The notes under the pieces were generated by a model. The model ran no database searches, was not told the DNA's origin, and saw only the letters and a program-made list of their open reading frames with translations. A program made the position numbers and the translations under genes. Of a DNA stretch of 64,000 nucleotides, positions 42,681 to 51,757 are shown in pieces (within the stretch, counting starts at the first letter, position 1; each line of letters starts with the position of its first letter). The stretch comes from DASRVA01 sp050732875. Lineage in GTDB: Bacteria > Gemmatimonadota > Gemmatimonadetes > JACCXV01 > JAHWKZ01. The stretch is from NCBI GenBank assembly GCA_050732875.1, contig JBOHRQ010000004.1, forward strand, positions 1-64,000, written 5' to 3'.

Positions 42681-43807
42681 GGCCCGGGGCCGGGCCACGG
42701 CAGCGGCTCGCTTTCGAAGATCCGCGGCCCCTCGTACTCGGGCCGGAACGGGAGCCCGCCCTCCGCGGTGGCCCTGAGGCCGCCGGCGTTCTCGACACCG
42801 GGAAGCTCTACGCGATAGACCCGCTCCCGGTCCAACGGCAGAACGGGTTCGATCTGGATCTCGGACGCTCCCGCGGCCGTCACGCCGAGCACCTCCATGC
42901 GACGCAGCCGCTGGCGGTCCACGGGGATGGAGTCGAGCGGTATGTCGGCCTCGACGGCTGGATCTCCCGCGAAGAGCCGCACGTCTCCCGGCGCCAGCGT
43001 CGTCTCCTCCGGGAGCCGGTCGTCGATCAGGACCCGGATCAGCCGCGACCCCGGCGTGGCGATCTCATCGATCAAGGGTGCGGTCGTGTCGAGCACCGCG
43101 ATCGTGTACGTGGCTTCGTGAGCGCGACTCAACAGCGAGAGCTCGAAGGTGTCCTGCGCTCCCGGCTCCTCGGTCATCTGCCAACCCTCCGGGCGGACCT
43201 GCTCGATCCAGGCCGTCGCCACGTAGGGGCCGTAGGCGACGGCCTCGGCCTCGACCTGACCCTGGCTGTCGGCGGTCATCGTGTAGCCGAACTCGGTCTC
43301 CGTGTTGTCCATCCGGTAGAGCGCCCCCACCGCGGGTTCGCCCTCCTCGTTCAGGATCGTCACCCGCACGATCGAAAGCGTGATCGGGACCTCTCCGCCC
43401 ACCGAGAACAGGATCGATTGCGGCTCGGTCGTGGCGTTCCCCTCCCGGTCCCGGACCCCGGGAAGAACCGTCACCGTGTAGGTCAGGTCTTCGATCATCG
43501 GCTCGTCCGGGGCCAGCGTGACGATATTCTCCTCGAGAAGCAGGTCGAACTCGGGGTCGTCGGGGTTCACCCTGATGAGCCGCCGGAGCTCGCCGAGCTG
43601 GCGGTCGTCGATCACCTCGTCGAAGGTCAGCGTGATGGCCTGGTCGGGGGCGGCGTTGACCGCGCGCTGGGCGGGATCGGTCTCCACCAGGACGGGCGGC
43701 AGGCGATCTTCCGGCCCCCCCGGCGGAAACCCCTCGCTCGCGCAGGCGGCGAGAGCCAGGATGGCCGGCACGGTCCGCGCCACCGCGCGTAAAGTCGCCC
43801 CGGTCAT
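42677..43807 (-). CDS. Ig-like domain lipoprotein (PPGGPEDxxPP type)
   Basis: A 376-residue lipoprotein (lipobox LALAAC). Right after the cysteine is FPPGGPEDRLPPVLVETDPA, the hallmark of a group of FCB-phylum Ig-like lipoproteins. An SbsA-type Ig-like domain follows (AITLTFDEVIDDRQLGELRR) and further beta-rich repeats. The symbol is unknown. It starts four bases after the valS stop and overlaps selA by GTGA, so valS, this gene, selA and the sugar dehydrogenase form one unit. Confidence 0.82.
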   Translation of the reverse strand: MTGATLRAVARTVPAILALAACASEGFPPGGPEDRLPPVLVETDPAQRAVNAAPDQAITLTFDEVIDDRQLGELRRLIRVNPDDPEFDLLLEENIVTLAPDEPMIEDLTYTVTVLPGVRDREGNATTEPQSILFSVGGEVPITLSIVRVTILNEEGEPAVGALYRMDNTETEFGYTMTADSQGQVEAEAVAYGPYVATAWIEQVRPEGWQMTEEPGAQDTFELSLLSRAHEATYTIAVLDTTAPLIDEIATPGSRLIRVLIDDRLPEETTLAPGDVRLFAGDPAVEADIPLDSIPVDRQRLRRMEVLGVTAAGASEIQIEPVLPLDRERVYRVELPGVENAGGLRATAEGGLPFRPEYEGPRIFESEPLPWPGPGP

Positions 43808-43811
43808 CCCC

Positions 43812-46484
43812 CTACCGATCGAGCGCCGCGCGCAGCGTCGCGAGCCGCTCCAGCGTACGGTCGAGATCGGCCAGCTTCGCCCGCTCGCGATCGACCACCT
43901 CCGCCGGGGCGCGCGTCACGAAGCTCTCGTTGGCGAGCTTGCTCCGCGCGCCTTCGCGAAGCCCCTCGGCGCGCTCGATCTCGGCCTCCAGACGGGCCCG
44001 CTCCTGCTCGAGGTCGACCAGGTCGGCCAGGCGGACCGCCACCTCGACTCCCCCCCGGACGACGTGCGAGACATAGCCGTCCCCTGCCGGAGCGCTCGAC
44101 CGGACATCGGCCTCGCTGGCTCCCGCCAGGCGCGCCACGTCGTCGGCCTGCTCGACGAGCGCGCTTCGCGTCGCCTCGTCAGCCACCACCACGACCAGAG
44201 GGACCCGCTTCGAGGGCGGGGCGTCGTGCTCGGCGCGCAGGTTCCGGGCGGCCGATATCACTTCCTGCATGAGCGCGACCCGCTCCGCCTCGCCACGGAA
44301 TTCCCAGCCCCGCGCCTCCGGCCAGTCGGCGATCATGATGGACCCTACGTCCCCGCGCAGCGAGCCTGGAAGACGCTGCCAGATCTCCTCGGTGATGAAC
44401 GGCATGAAGGGATGGAGCAGCCGGAGACCGGCCTCGAGCACGCCCAGGAGGACCTCAAGTGCCACCTCGCCGCGCGGGCCGTCCAGATCGGCCTTGGCCC
44501 ACTCGATCGCCCAGTCACAGTACTCGTGCCACAGGAAATCGTAGACCGCTCCCGCCGCGTCGTTCAGGCGGAAGCCCTCGAAATGGCGATCGACCGCCTC
44601 CACCGTGTCGTCCAGGCGCTGGAGGAGCCAGCGCTCGCGCTGGCCCAGATCACCGGGGGGCAGCGCCTCGAGGCGCCTCGGCTCCCACGCCTCGGGCAGG
44701 TTCAGGAAGACGAAGCGCGCCGCATTCCAGAGCTTGTTGGCGAAGTTCCGGCCCTTGGTGAAGTCCTCGACGGCCAGGTTGAGGTCGGTTCCGGTCGGGG
44801 CCTCGGTGACCAGCGTGTAGCGGAGAGCGTCCGCGCCGAACTCGTCGATCACCTCGCGCGGGTCGATGCCGTTGCCGAGCGACTTCGACATCCGCTGCCC
44901 CTGAGCGTCCCGAACGGTGCCGTTGATCACGACGTCGGTGAACGGGCGCTCTCCAATGCAGTAGAAGCCGGCCATGACCATGCGGGCGACCCAGAAGAAG
45001 AGGATCTCCGACGCGGTGACGAGCGTGTTCGTCGGGTAGAACGTCTGGAGGTCCGGCGTCGTGTCCGGCCAGCCCAGGGTGGAGAAGGGCCACAGCCACG
45101 ACGAGAACCACGTGTCGAGAACGTCCGGGTCCTGCTCCAGGCTCTCCGACCCGCATTCGGGGCACCGTGCCGGATCCTCGCGGGCCGCGAACTGGTGGCC
45201 GTTGACGCACGTCCAGACGGGGATCCGATGCCCCCACCAGATCTGCCGCGAGATCGTCCAGTCGCGGACGTTCTCCAGCCAGTGCTCGTACACCTTCCGC
45301 CAGCGCTCCGGGGTGAACCGGAGCCGGCCATCCCGCGAGGCCGCGAGGGCCGGCTCGGCCAGCGGCTTCATCCTGACGAACCACTGGTCGGAGAGATACG
45401 GCTCGACGACGGTGTCGCAGCGGTAGCAGCGTCCGACCGCGTGGCGATGCTCGGCGACGCTCTCGAGCAGCCCTTCCGCCTCCAGCGCCTCGACGATCTT
45501 CCGCCGGGCCTCGAAGCGATCCAGCCCGGCGTACACTCCGGCCGCCTCGTTCATGGTGGCGTCGGGGTTCAGCACGTTGATAGCCGGAAGGTGGTGGCGC
45601 TGACCGATCCAGAAGTCGTCGGGGTCGTGCGCCGGCGTCACCTTGACCGCTCCCGTTCCGAACTCCGGATCGACGAAGTCGTCGGCGACGATCGGCAGCT
45701 CGCGCCCGACCAGCGGCAGGATCGCGATCTTCCCCACCAGGTCCCCGTAGCGCTCGTCGCCGGGGTGCACGGCGACTCCGGTATCGCCGAGCATCGTCTC
45801 GGGGCGGGTGGTGGCGATTCTCAGATGACCCGCACCGTCCTTCAACGGGTAGCGGATCGTCCACAGGCGCCCCTCCTGCTCGTGCTTCTCGGCCTCCTCG
45901 TCCGAGAGCGCCGTGCCGCACCGCGGGCACCAGTTGATGATGTATTTGCCGCGGTAGATCAGCCCGTCGTCGTAGAGCCGGACGAACACCTCGCGAACCG
46001 CGCGGGAGAGCCCGGGGTCCATGGTGAAGCGCGCGCGGTCCCAGTCGCACGACACACCCAGCTTCATGAGCTGGTCGTAGATCTCCCCGCCGTACTTCTC
46101 CTTCCAGGCCCATACCCGCTCCACGAACGCCTTGCGGCCGAGGTCGTCCCGGCTGAGGCCCTCCTCGGCCAGCTCGCGCTCGACCACGTTCTGGGTGGCG
46201 ATCCCGGCGTGGTCGGTCCCCGGCAGGTAGAGCGCCCGCCGGCCCAGCATCCGCTGGCGACGGATCAGCACGTCCTGGAGCGTGTTGTTGAGCCCGTGAC
46301 CCATGTGAAGGACCCCGGTCACGTTGGGCGGCGGGATCACGATCGTGTAGGGCTCGGGACCCTCGCCGGCCGGTGGGTGGAAGTAGCCGCGCTCCCGCCA
46401 GATGGCGTACCAGCCGCCTTCCAGCTCGCTCGGATCGTAGCGCTTGGGAAGCGCGGAGGCGGTGCGCGTGTCCTCGGGCGTCAT
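43812..46484 (-). CDS. valS: Valyl-tRNA synthetase
   Basis: A class I aminoacyl-tRNA synthetase of 890 residues. HIGH motif region: PPNVTGVLHMGHGLNNTLQD. KMSKS: GQRMSKSLGNGIDPREV. The CP1 editing domain carries TTRPETMLGDTGVAVHPGDE, and a C-terminal coiled coil (EQERARLEAEIERAEGLREG) closes it. Length and order are normal for bacterial ValS. A very long open frame on the opposite strand across this gene is a GC-rich shadow. Confidence 0.98.
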   Translation of the reverse strand: MTPEDTRTASALPKRYDPSELEGGWYAIWRERGYFHPPAGEGPEPYTIVIPPPNVTGVLHMGHGLNNTLQDVLIRRQRMLGRRALYLPGTDHAGIATQNVVERELAEEGLSRDDLGRKAFVERVWAWKEKYGGEIYDQLMKLGVSCDWDRARFTMDPGLSRAVREVFVRLYDDGLIYRGKYIINWCPRCGTALSDEEAEKHEQEGRLWTIRYPLKDGAGHLRIATTRPETMLGDTGVAVHPGDERYGDLVGKIAILPLVGRELPIVADDFVDPEFGTGAVKVTPAHDPDDFWIGQRHHLPAINVLNPDATMNEAAGVYAGLDRFEARRKIVEALEAEGLLESVAEHRHAVGRCYRCDTVVEPYLSDQWFVRMKPLAEPALAASRDGRLRFTPERWRKVYEHWLENVRDWTISRQIWWGHRIPVWTCVNGHQFAAREDPARCPECGSESLEQDPDVLDTWFSSWLWPFSTLGWPDTTPDLQTFYPTNTLVTASEILFFWVARMVMAGFYCIGERPFTDVVINGTVRDAQGQRMSKSLGNGIDPREVIDEFGADALRYTLVTEAPTGTDLNLAVEDFTKGRNFANKLWNAARFVFLNLPEAWEPRRLEALPPGDLGQRERWLLQRLDDTVEAVDRHFEGFRLNDAAGAVYDFLWHEYCDWAIEWAKADLDGPRGEVALEVLLGVLEAGLRLLHPFMPFITEEIWQRLPGSLRGDVGSIMIADWPEARGWEFRGEAERVALMQEVISAARNLRAEHDAPPSKRVPLVVVVADEATRSALVEQADDVARLAGASEADVRSSAPAGDGYVSHVVRGGVEVAVRLADLVDLEQERARLEAEIERAEGLREGARSKLANESFVTRAPAEVVDRERAKLADLDRTLERLATLRAALDR

Positions 46485-46551
46485 GGGATCGTCTCGCGGG
46501 CTCGTGAAGGGCGTGGGAAACGAGGAACCTATCCGCGGGCTCGGCGGCCCG

Positions 46552-48501
46552 TCAACGTCGCCGCGGCCGTGCGATCGCCCAGTCGGCCAGGACGAGGAGG
46601 GCCCCGATCAGGAAGGTCCACGGCCAGGTGCCCAGATCGAGCCGCCGGGTATCCGCTTCGGCGAGCACTCCGCCCGGGGCTCCCTGCAGCTCCGGGAGGG
46701 AGCCGTCGGAACCGAGCATGGCGCCCCCCGAACGGCGGGTCGACGCGGCCAGCCCGGCGGTATCCGCGGCTGTCCAGGCGAGCTCCGGGCTCCACCGCTC
46801 GACCACGAACGGCTCGCTGGCGGCCCTGCCCTGCGAGCCTTCGACCCTCAGCCGATACTCCCCCGGCGGCAAGGGTCCGACGACGATGCCCGAAGCGGCC
46901 TCCGCGGCCAGCTCCCCCCGGGCCACCTCCTGCCCCGACCGATCCACCCGCCACCGCAACGGGCCCGCTTCCTCGATCACCGGGACGACGAGCGGCTCCG
47001 AAGCCGGCACGACTCGTCCCGGCGGCAGCCGGACGAGGGGGCGGATGGCCGGCGACGCCGAGGCCAGCCACCTCACGATGGCGTCCGACCACGGCCCCCA
47101 GAAGGCCGCACCCAACCCTTCTTCAGAGCCGCTTTCGAGGGGCCAGCGATAGTAGCCGGTGCCGAGGATCACGGCGCGTCGGCTCGTCCCCTTTTCCGCG
47201 ATCCAGGCGACCGGGCTTCCGCCCGCGGCGAGGAGGACCGTGGCGCCGGACTCCGGCCGGGTGGCGGCCGGCAGCTCCTCGAGGGCCGGCCAGCCGGGGC
47301 CCCCGTCCGGAGCGGCGTCCACGGTCGCGCCCAGGGTCGACAGCCAGGCCCGTCCCTCGTCGGTCAGCGACGGAACGGCGTCCGGCCGCGTTCCCCCGAC
47401 CGTGGCCGCGGCGCCCGGCAGCTCCCCCCGCCCACCGCTCGGGGCCCACAGGAGCCCGCGCCCACCAGATCCCAGGAACCGCTCCAGCCACGTTCGCCCG
47501 GTCGATCCCAGGGCGTCCGGATCCCCGAACAGGTAGGCGGCCGCGTAGCGCCCGGTCCCGAGGCTCGCCCATCCGACCGTACGCCCGCCTTCCACGGACC
47601 GCAGGCCACCCCCCGGGAAGGACCAGTAGGCGTCGACCGGCCCGGGGTGCGAGCGACGCAGGGCCCGGATCCAGGTCGCGAAATCCCACGTCGGCCCGAG
47701 CGCGACCGCCAGCGCGCGACGCGGACCGGCGGGTTCGCGGACCAGGCTCCGCGCGTCGTTGGCGGAGACCGGGTCGTCGGGAACGGCAACCCGTGCCGTG
47801 ACCACCGAGTGGCCCGGGCCACCGGAGATCAGCGGGAAGGACACCACTCTCCGCTCGCCGGCTTCGAGGGGCGGAAGGGGGCGGCTTCCGGCCGGCCGCC
47901 CGTCGATGCTCAGCTCGACCCGGCCGGCCGGGACGGGAACGCCTCCGACGGCCGCCACTACGGCGACGGCCGTCTCCGCCTCCTCCTCGCCGGCCACGTT
48001 CAGGCCGAGCACGGCAGCGTCGGCGAGCGCCAGAGGCTGCGGGGCGAAGGCGTACACGGGAACCCCGGCCGGTTCGATCGAGCGACCGCCTGACACCCGG
48101 CCGTCGGTGACGACGAGGACCGCGTCCGACCCCGCTTCGGCGGCCAGCTCGACCGCCCCCCCCGGATCGGAGGTCGCCCCGCCGAACGAATCGACCTCGA
48201 CCTGCCAGCCCTCGCTCCAACGCCGGAAGTCGGCCTCGTCGAGCCACGCTCGGGCGGCCGCTTCCCGACTGCCGCCGGACGCTCCCGCCAGGCGCATGCT
48301 CTCCGAGCGATCGATCAGGATCCGAAGACGCGGGGCGGCGGATCCTCCGGGAAGCCGACAGCTCACGTCGAAGAGACCGAGCAAAAGGACCGCGGCCGCG
48401 GCCGCCCGCAGGATCCCTCGCGCACCGTCCCGCCACGGCGGTGCCACCGTCATCCAGACGGCCACCGCCAGCACGCCTGTCGCGGCCGCCCAAAGGTTCA
48501 T
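46552..48501 (-). CDS. VWA-like membrane protein (BatA/aerotolerance type)
   Basis: A 649-residue protein with two N-terminal transmembrane helices, a von Willebrand factor A-like domain (ILIDRSESMRLAGASGG, a D-x-S-x-S type metal site) and a beta-rich, glutamine-amidotransferase-like middle. It ends with a C-terminal helix (WPWTFLIGALLVLADWAIA). This layout matches BatA/BatB-associated VWA proteins of gliding or aerotolerance loci, but the MoxR ATPase and other partners are absent here. Sixty-seven bases separate it from valS. Function is unknown; a metal-dependent binding role is likely. Confidence 0.75.
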   Translation of the reverse strand: MNLWAAATGVLAVAVWMTVAPPWRDGARGILRAAAAAVLLLGLFDVSCRLPGGSAAPRLRILIDRSESMRLAGASGGSREAAARAWLDEADFRRWSEGWQVEVDSFGGATSDPGGAVELAAEAGSDAVLVVTDGRVSGGRSIEPAGVPVYAFAPQPLALADAAVLGLNVAGEEEAETAVAVVAAVGGVPVPAGRVELSIDGRPAGSRPLPPLEAGERRVVSFPLISGGPGHSVVTARVAVPDDPVSANDARSLVREPAGPRRALAVALGPTWDFATWIRALRRSHPGPVDAYWSFPGGGLRSVEGGRTVGWASLGTGRYAAAYLFGDPDALGSTGRTWLERFLGSGGRGLLWAPSGGRGELPGAAATVGGTRPDAVPSLTDEGRAWLSTLGATVDAAPDGGPGWPALEELPAATRPESGATVLLAAGGSPVAWIAEKGTSRRAVILGTGYYRWPLESGSEEGLGAAFWGPWSDAIVRWLASASPAIRPLVRLPPGRVVPASEPLVVPVIEEAGPLRWRVDRSGQEVARGELAAEAASGIVVGPLPPGEYRLRVEGSQGRAASEPFVVERWSPELAWTAADTAGLAASTRRSGGAMLGSDGSLPELQGAPGGVLAEADTRRLDLGTWPWTFLIGALLVLADWAIARPRRR

Positions 48502-48511
48502 GACCGGGCTC

Positions 48512-48973
48512 TCATCCGGTCTCTACGCCGAGGTACACGGCCCCGACGACCGGGTCGTCCCAATGCGCGCGCAGGTGCCGCTGGAGAAGGGTCGGCAGGA
48601 AGCGCGACTCGACGATCTCCTCCCTCGTCAGCCACCGCAGGTCGGTCAGCGTGGCCGGGTGAGCGTCGGCTTCGGGGTCGATCCCCAGCTCCGGCCGGCC
48701 TCCGAAACGGGTCACCAGGAAGGTGCAGTCCACGACATGACGGGTCGGCGACAGGAACTCGCTCACCGCCCACAGCCGCTCCTCCTCCACCGTCAGCCCC
48801 GTCTCCTCCCGGATCTCGCGCGCCAGACCGTCGATCAGCGATTCCCCGGGCTCGAGATGCCCGCCCGGCAGCACCCAGTACTCTTCGCCCGGCTTCGTGT
48901 GCCGCGCGCAGAGAAGTCTTCCGCCCGAGAAGAACGCGCCCTGCACTCGAACCTCAGTCGGCGGTGCGGGCAC
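48512..48973 (-). CDS. Nudix hydrolase
   Basis: A 153-residue Nudix protein with the full box GHLEPGESLIDGLAREIREE-TGL (residues shown in two parts) and typical start RVQGAFFSGGRLLCARHTK. Nudix enzymes hydrolyse nucleoside diphosphates linked to a moiety; the substrate is not predictable. The GTG at 48973 starts one base after the stop of the P-loop gene. Longer open frames upstream lie within that gene. The VWA gene starts 10 bases downstream. Confidence 0.88.
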   Translation of the reverse strand: MPAPPTEVRVQGAFFSGGRLLCARHTKPGEEYWVLPGGHLEPGESLIDGLAREIREETGLTVEEERLWAVSEFLSPTRHVVDCTFLVTRFGGRPELGIDPEADAHPATLTDLRWLTREEIVESRFLPTLLQRHLRAHWDDPVVGAVYLGVETG

Positions 48974-48974
48974 G

Positions 48975-49571
48975 CTACGGCCCGACCATCTCCGCGAGGC
49001 GGTCGAGATCGAACGGGCCGAAGACAGGCCAGCGCCGGGAGCGGGGCGGAGATCCGACCAGGGCTGACGGATCGTCGAGAGTGCCGGCCACGGCGTCGTC
49101 GGGCACGAAGAGGACATCGATGCGGTCGAGTATGCGGCGCGCCGAGGACTTCACCTCGCGTTGGCCCGGGTGGGCGACCAGCACGGCGAGGCGCGGGCTG
49201 ACGTGCTCGAGGATCCGGTTCCCCTCGACCAGGACGCCCGCAAGCCCGGCGAGATCGGCGAGCGCCTCGTCGAGCCCCGGACCCTCCTGTCCGCGAGCGG
49301 CCACGACCCAGCGCACGTCGGCGGCGCCGGCCTGCCAGTAACGGCCGGTGTCCTTCCCGTCCACCGCGGTGAGCTCGCGGTCGGCAAAGACCCTCGGTCG
49401 ATCCCCCAGCAGATGGCTCACGCAGCAGGTCTCGGGATCGCGACCGCAGGACCGGTAGTGGCCGCGGGTGACCTTGACCGCGCCCCAGCCCGGCAGCCGG
49501 GCGAGCAGCTCGCAGACCAAGCCTGTCTTTCCGACCTCGGAGGCCGTGCCGCTCACCGTGACGACGGTCAT
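48975..49571 (-). CDS. P-loop NTPase of the MobB/dethiobiotin-synthetase-like class
   Basis: A 198-residue protein starting VVTVSGTASEVGKTGLVCEL, a G-x4-GK-T nucleotide-binding loop. Other features are HYRSCGRDPETCCVSHLL with three cysteines, and GVLVEGNRILEHVSP, a pattern also seen in MobB and DUF1611-like ATPases. Possible roles include molybdopterin or metal-cofactor handling; no partner is nearby. It reads with the Nudix gene with one base between them. Confidence 0.6.
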   Translation of the reverse strand: MTVVTVSGTASEVGKTGLVCELLARLPGWGAVKVTRGHYRSCGRDPETCCVSHLLGDRPRVFADRELTAVDGKDTGRYWQAGAADVRWVVAARGQEGPGLDEALADLAGLAGVLVEGNRILEHVSPRLAVLVAHPGQREVKSSARRILDRIDVLFVPDDAVAGTLDDPSALVGSPPRSRRWPVFGPFDLDRLAEMVGP

Positions 49572-49624
49572 GCGACGAAATTAGCGGGTCGCTGAAACGG
49601 GCGGCAGGGCGTTCAACGCTTCTG

Positions 49625-50272
49625 CTACCCCGCGGTGATGATCTCGCCGGCGTGGGTGAGCGCGAAGGAAAGCCCCTCGATCTCGATCGCGAGGTTGACG
49701 TCGCGCAGGGTCACGCCGCCGGGGACCGCCAGCTTTCTGGGGGCGAAGTTGAGGATCGCCTCGACGCCCGCCTCGACCAGTTGGTCGGCGACCTGCTGGG
49801 CGCTCTCGCGGGGAGTCACGATGACGCCCATCTGGATCCGCCGATCGCGGCCCACACGCCGCAGATCGGCCACGTTCTCGACCTCGAGGTCGCCCCAGCG
49901 GCGCCCGATCTTGGCCGGCTGGTTGTCGAAGACCGCCACGAAGTCGAATCCCTGGTCGCGAAAGCCCTCGTACTGGAAGAGCGCCGCGCCGAGACGTCCG
50001 GCGCCCACCAGCGCCACCCGCCAACGCCTGTCCAGCCCGAGGATCTGACGCATCCGGGCGCGCAGCTCGTCGACCGGGTAGCCGAGCCCGCGCTTTCCGA
50101 ACGAGCCAAACCGGGAAAGATCCTTCCGGACCTGGGCGGACGTCATGCCGCCCTTCTCGGCCAGGTCGTCGCTGCTCACCGTCGATACCCCGTTCGACTC
50201 GAACTCGTCGAGGAAACGGAGATAGTGGCTCAGACGACGAACGGCGGACTCGGAGATCTTGTGGCGGCTCAT
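49625..50272 (-). CDS. rex: Redox-sensing transcriptional repressor Rex
   Basis: Rex binds NADH or NAD+ and represses genes of anaerobic or fermentative metabolism when NADH is low. The 215-residue protein has the N-terminal winged helix (ISESAVRRLSHYLRFLDEFE, then MTSAQVRKDLSRFGSFGKRG) and the Rossmann fold (WRVALVGAGRLGAALFQYEG) ending LNFAPRKLAVPGGVTLRDVN. The ATG at 50272 follows its own Rex operator by 20 bases, so the gene is very likely autoregulated. A longer open frame upstream runs across the operator and promoter and is not coding. Confidence 0.96.
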   Translation of the reverse strand: MSRHKISESAVRRLSHYLRFLDEFESNGVSTVSSDDLAEKGGMTSAQVRKDLSRFGSFGKRGLGYPVDELRARMRQILGLDRRWRVALVGAGRLGAALFQYEGFRDQGFDFVAVFDNQPAKIGRRWGDLEVENVADLRRVGRDRRIQMGVIVTPRESAQQVADQLVEAGVEAILNFAPRKLAVPGGVTLRDVNLAIEIEGLSFALTHAGEIITAG

Positions 50273-50292
50273 CGTGACAGCGGGACGCCGAT

Positions 50293-50310
50293 TTGTGACT
50301 TTTTTCACAA
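50293..50310 (-). promoter_or_regulatory. Rex operator (perfect palindrome) on the rex promoter
   Basis: TTGTGACTTTTTTCACAA is TTGTGA-N6-TCACAA, the known Rex operator consensus. It lies directly downstream of the rex -10 box and covers the likely transcription start, ideal for repression of rex by its own product. Confidence 0.9.
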
Positions 50311-50320
50311 GCGTCCTCGC

Positions 50321-50350
50321 AGTATACGAAGGCGTGCCGGAGACGGTCAA
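50321..50350 (-). promoter_or_regulatory. Sigma-70 promoter of rex
   Basis: On the minus strand, TTGACC (50345-50350) and TATACT (50321-50326) are separated by 18 bases. The Rex operator begins 10 bases after the -10 box. This is the clearest promoter in the window. Confidence 0.85.
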
Positions 50351-50413
50351 GCGTCCTCGAACGTCCTCGACAATCCTCGACGGCCCGCGGCGCTCCGGGT
50401 ATGATCGGCGGCC

Positions 50414-51757
50414 ATGGGATTTCTGGGCCGGATCGGGCTGCGCACGGCCGAGCACCGCGCGTGGGCCATGTACGACTGGGCGAACTCGGCCTTCATCCTG
50501 ACGGTCGTCACCACCCTCTTTCCGATCTTCTTCATGGACGTCGCGGCTGCCGGCCTGCCGGAGAGCGTGGCCACGCAGCGCTTCTCGTGGACGACCTCGC
50601 TCGCGCTGGCCGTCGTCGCCCTGATGGCCCCCTTTCTCGGCGCCGTGGCGGATTTCGCGGGGATCAAGAAAAAGCTCCTCTCCGTGTTCCTGGCCATCGG
50701 CGCGACCGCCACGGCCCTCATGTTCTTCATCGATCCGGGCGACTGGCTGTTCGCCGCGGCCCTGTTTGGAATCGCCAACGTCGGCGCGCAGGGGAGCTTC
50801 GTCTTCTACGACTCCCTGCTTCCCCACATCGCCCGCCACGACGAGATGGACCGGGTCTCGGCCGCGGCGTACGCGGTGGGATACTTCGGCAGCTCGATCC
50901 TCCTGGCGGTCCAGTTCGCGGCGATCGTCAGGCCGGACCTGTTCGGCCTGCCGGCCGGACCGGGGCTCCCGCTCGAGACCGCGTCGCTGCCTGTACGCCT
51001 CGGTTTTCTCTCGGTATCGCTCTGGTGGGTCGTCTTCGCGATCCCCCTGTTCCTGCGCGTGCCCGAGCCGGCGCCCCGCCTGGAAGCGGACGAGCGTCCC
51101 GGTGAGAGTGTGGTCAAGGTGGCCCTCGATCGGCTGCTCGAGACCTTCCGCGAGCTCAGGACCTACCGCCACGCCTTCCTCATGCTGGTCGCCTTCCTGA
51201 TCTACAATGACGGAATCGGCACCATCATCCGGATGGCGACAATCTACGGAACCGAGCTCGGCATCGGGCGGAGTGCCCTGATCGGGTCGATCCTGATCGT
51301 GCAGCTGGTCGGTGTGCCGTTCGCGTTTCTGTTCGGCTCGCTGGCTGGTCGGATCGGCGTCAAACCCTGCATCCTGCTGGGGCTGGCCATCTACACCGGG
51401 GTCGCGATCTACGCCTATTTCATCGAGACCGCGCTCGAGTTCTTCGGGCTGGCGTTCGTGGTCGGCATGGTCCAGGGAGGCACCCAGGCGCTCAGCCGCT
51501 CGCTCTTCGCGAGCCTGATCCCGCGCCACAAGTCGGCCGAGTTCTTCGGCCTCTACGGCGTGCTCGACAAGTTCGCCGGGACGCTCGGACCGACCGTCTT
51601 CGCATCCACGATCGCCGTCACCGGGTCGAGCCGGCAGGCTATCCTGTCGATCATCGTGTTCTTCGTGGTCGGCGCGCTCCTCCTGACCCGGGTGGACGTG
51701 GAAGCCGGGCGTTCGGTCGCTCGCCGGGCGGAATCCGGTCTACGCGGGTCCGGTTGA
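50414..51757 (+). CDS. MFS transporter, Atg22/UMF1-like
   Basis: A 447-residue transporter with about 12 transmembrane helices. The signature AWAMYDWANSAFILTVVTTL at the N-terminus and FYDSLLPHIARHDEMDRVSA identify the UMF1/Atg22-like MFS family, whose substrates are largely unknown (in yeast, vacuolar amino acid export). It is divergent from rex across the operator region and may share Rex control. The C-terminus ends in a short arginine-rich tail. Confidence 0.9.
   Translation: MGFLGRIGLRTAEHRAWAMYDWANSAFILTVVTTLFPIFFMDVAAAGLPESVATQRFSWTTSLALAVVALMAPFLGAVADFAGIKKKLLSVFLAIGATATALMFFIDPGDWLFAAALFGIANVGAQGSFVFYDSLLPHIARHDEMDRVSAAAYAVGYFGSSILLAVQFAAIVRPDLFGLPAGPGLPLETASLPVRLGFLSVSLWWVVFAIPLFLRVPEPAPRLEADERPGESVVKVALDRLLETFRELRTYRHAFLMLVAFLIYNDGIGTIIRMATIYGTELGIGRSALIGSILIVQLVGVPFAFLFGSLAGRIGVKPCILLGLAIYTGVAIYAYFIETALEFFGLAFVVGMVQGGTQALSRSLFASLIPRHKSAEFFGLYGVLDKFAGTLGPTVFASTIAVTGSSRQAILSIIVFFVVGALLLTRVDVEAGRSVARRAESGLRGSG

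Noticed and set aside
43518..47801. 1427-codon plus-strand open frame across valS and the VWA gene
   Set aside because: It is antisense to well-supported valS and has the arginine/proline-rich composition of a shadow frame.
49625..51529. A 634-codon rex gene
   Set aside because: The part before 50272 crosses the Rex operator and promoter and is antisense to the MFS transporter.
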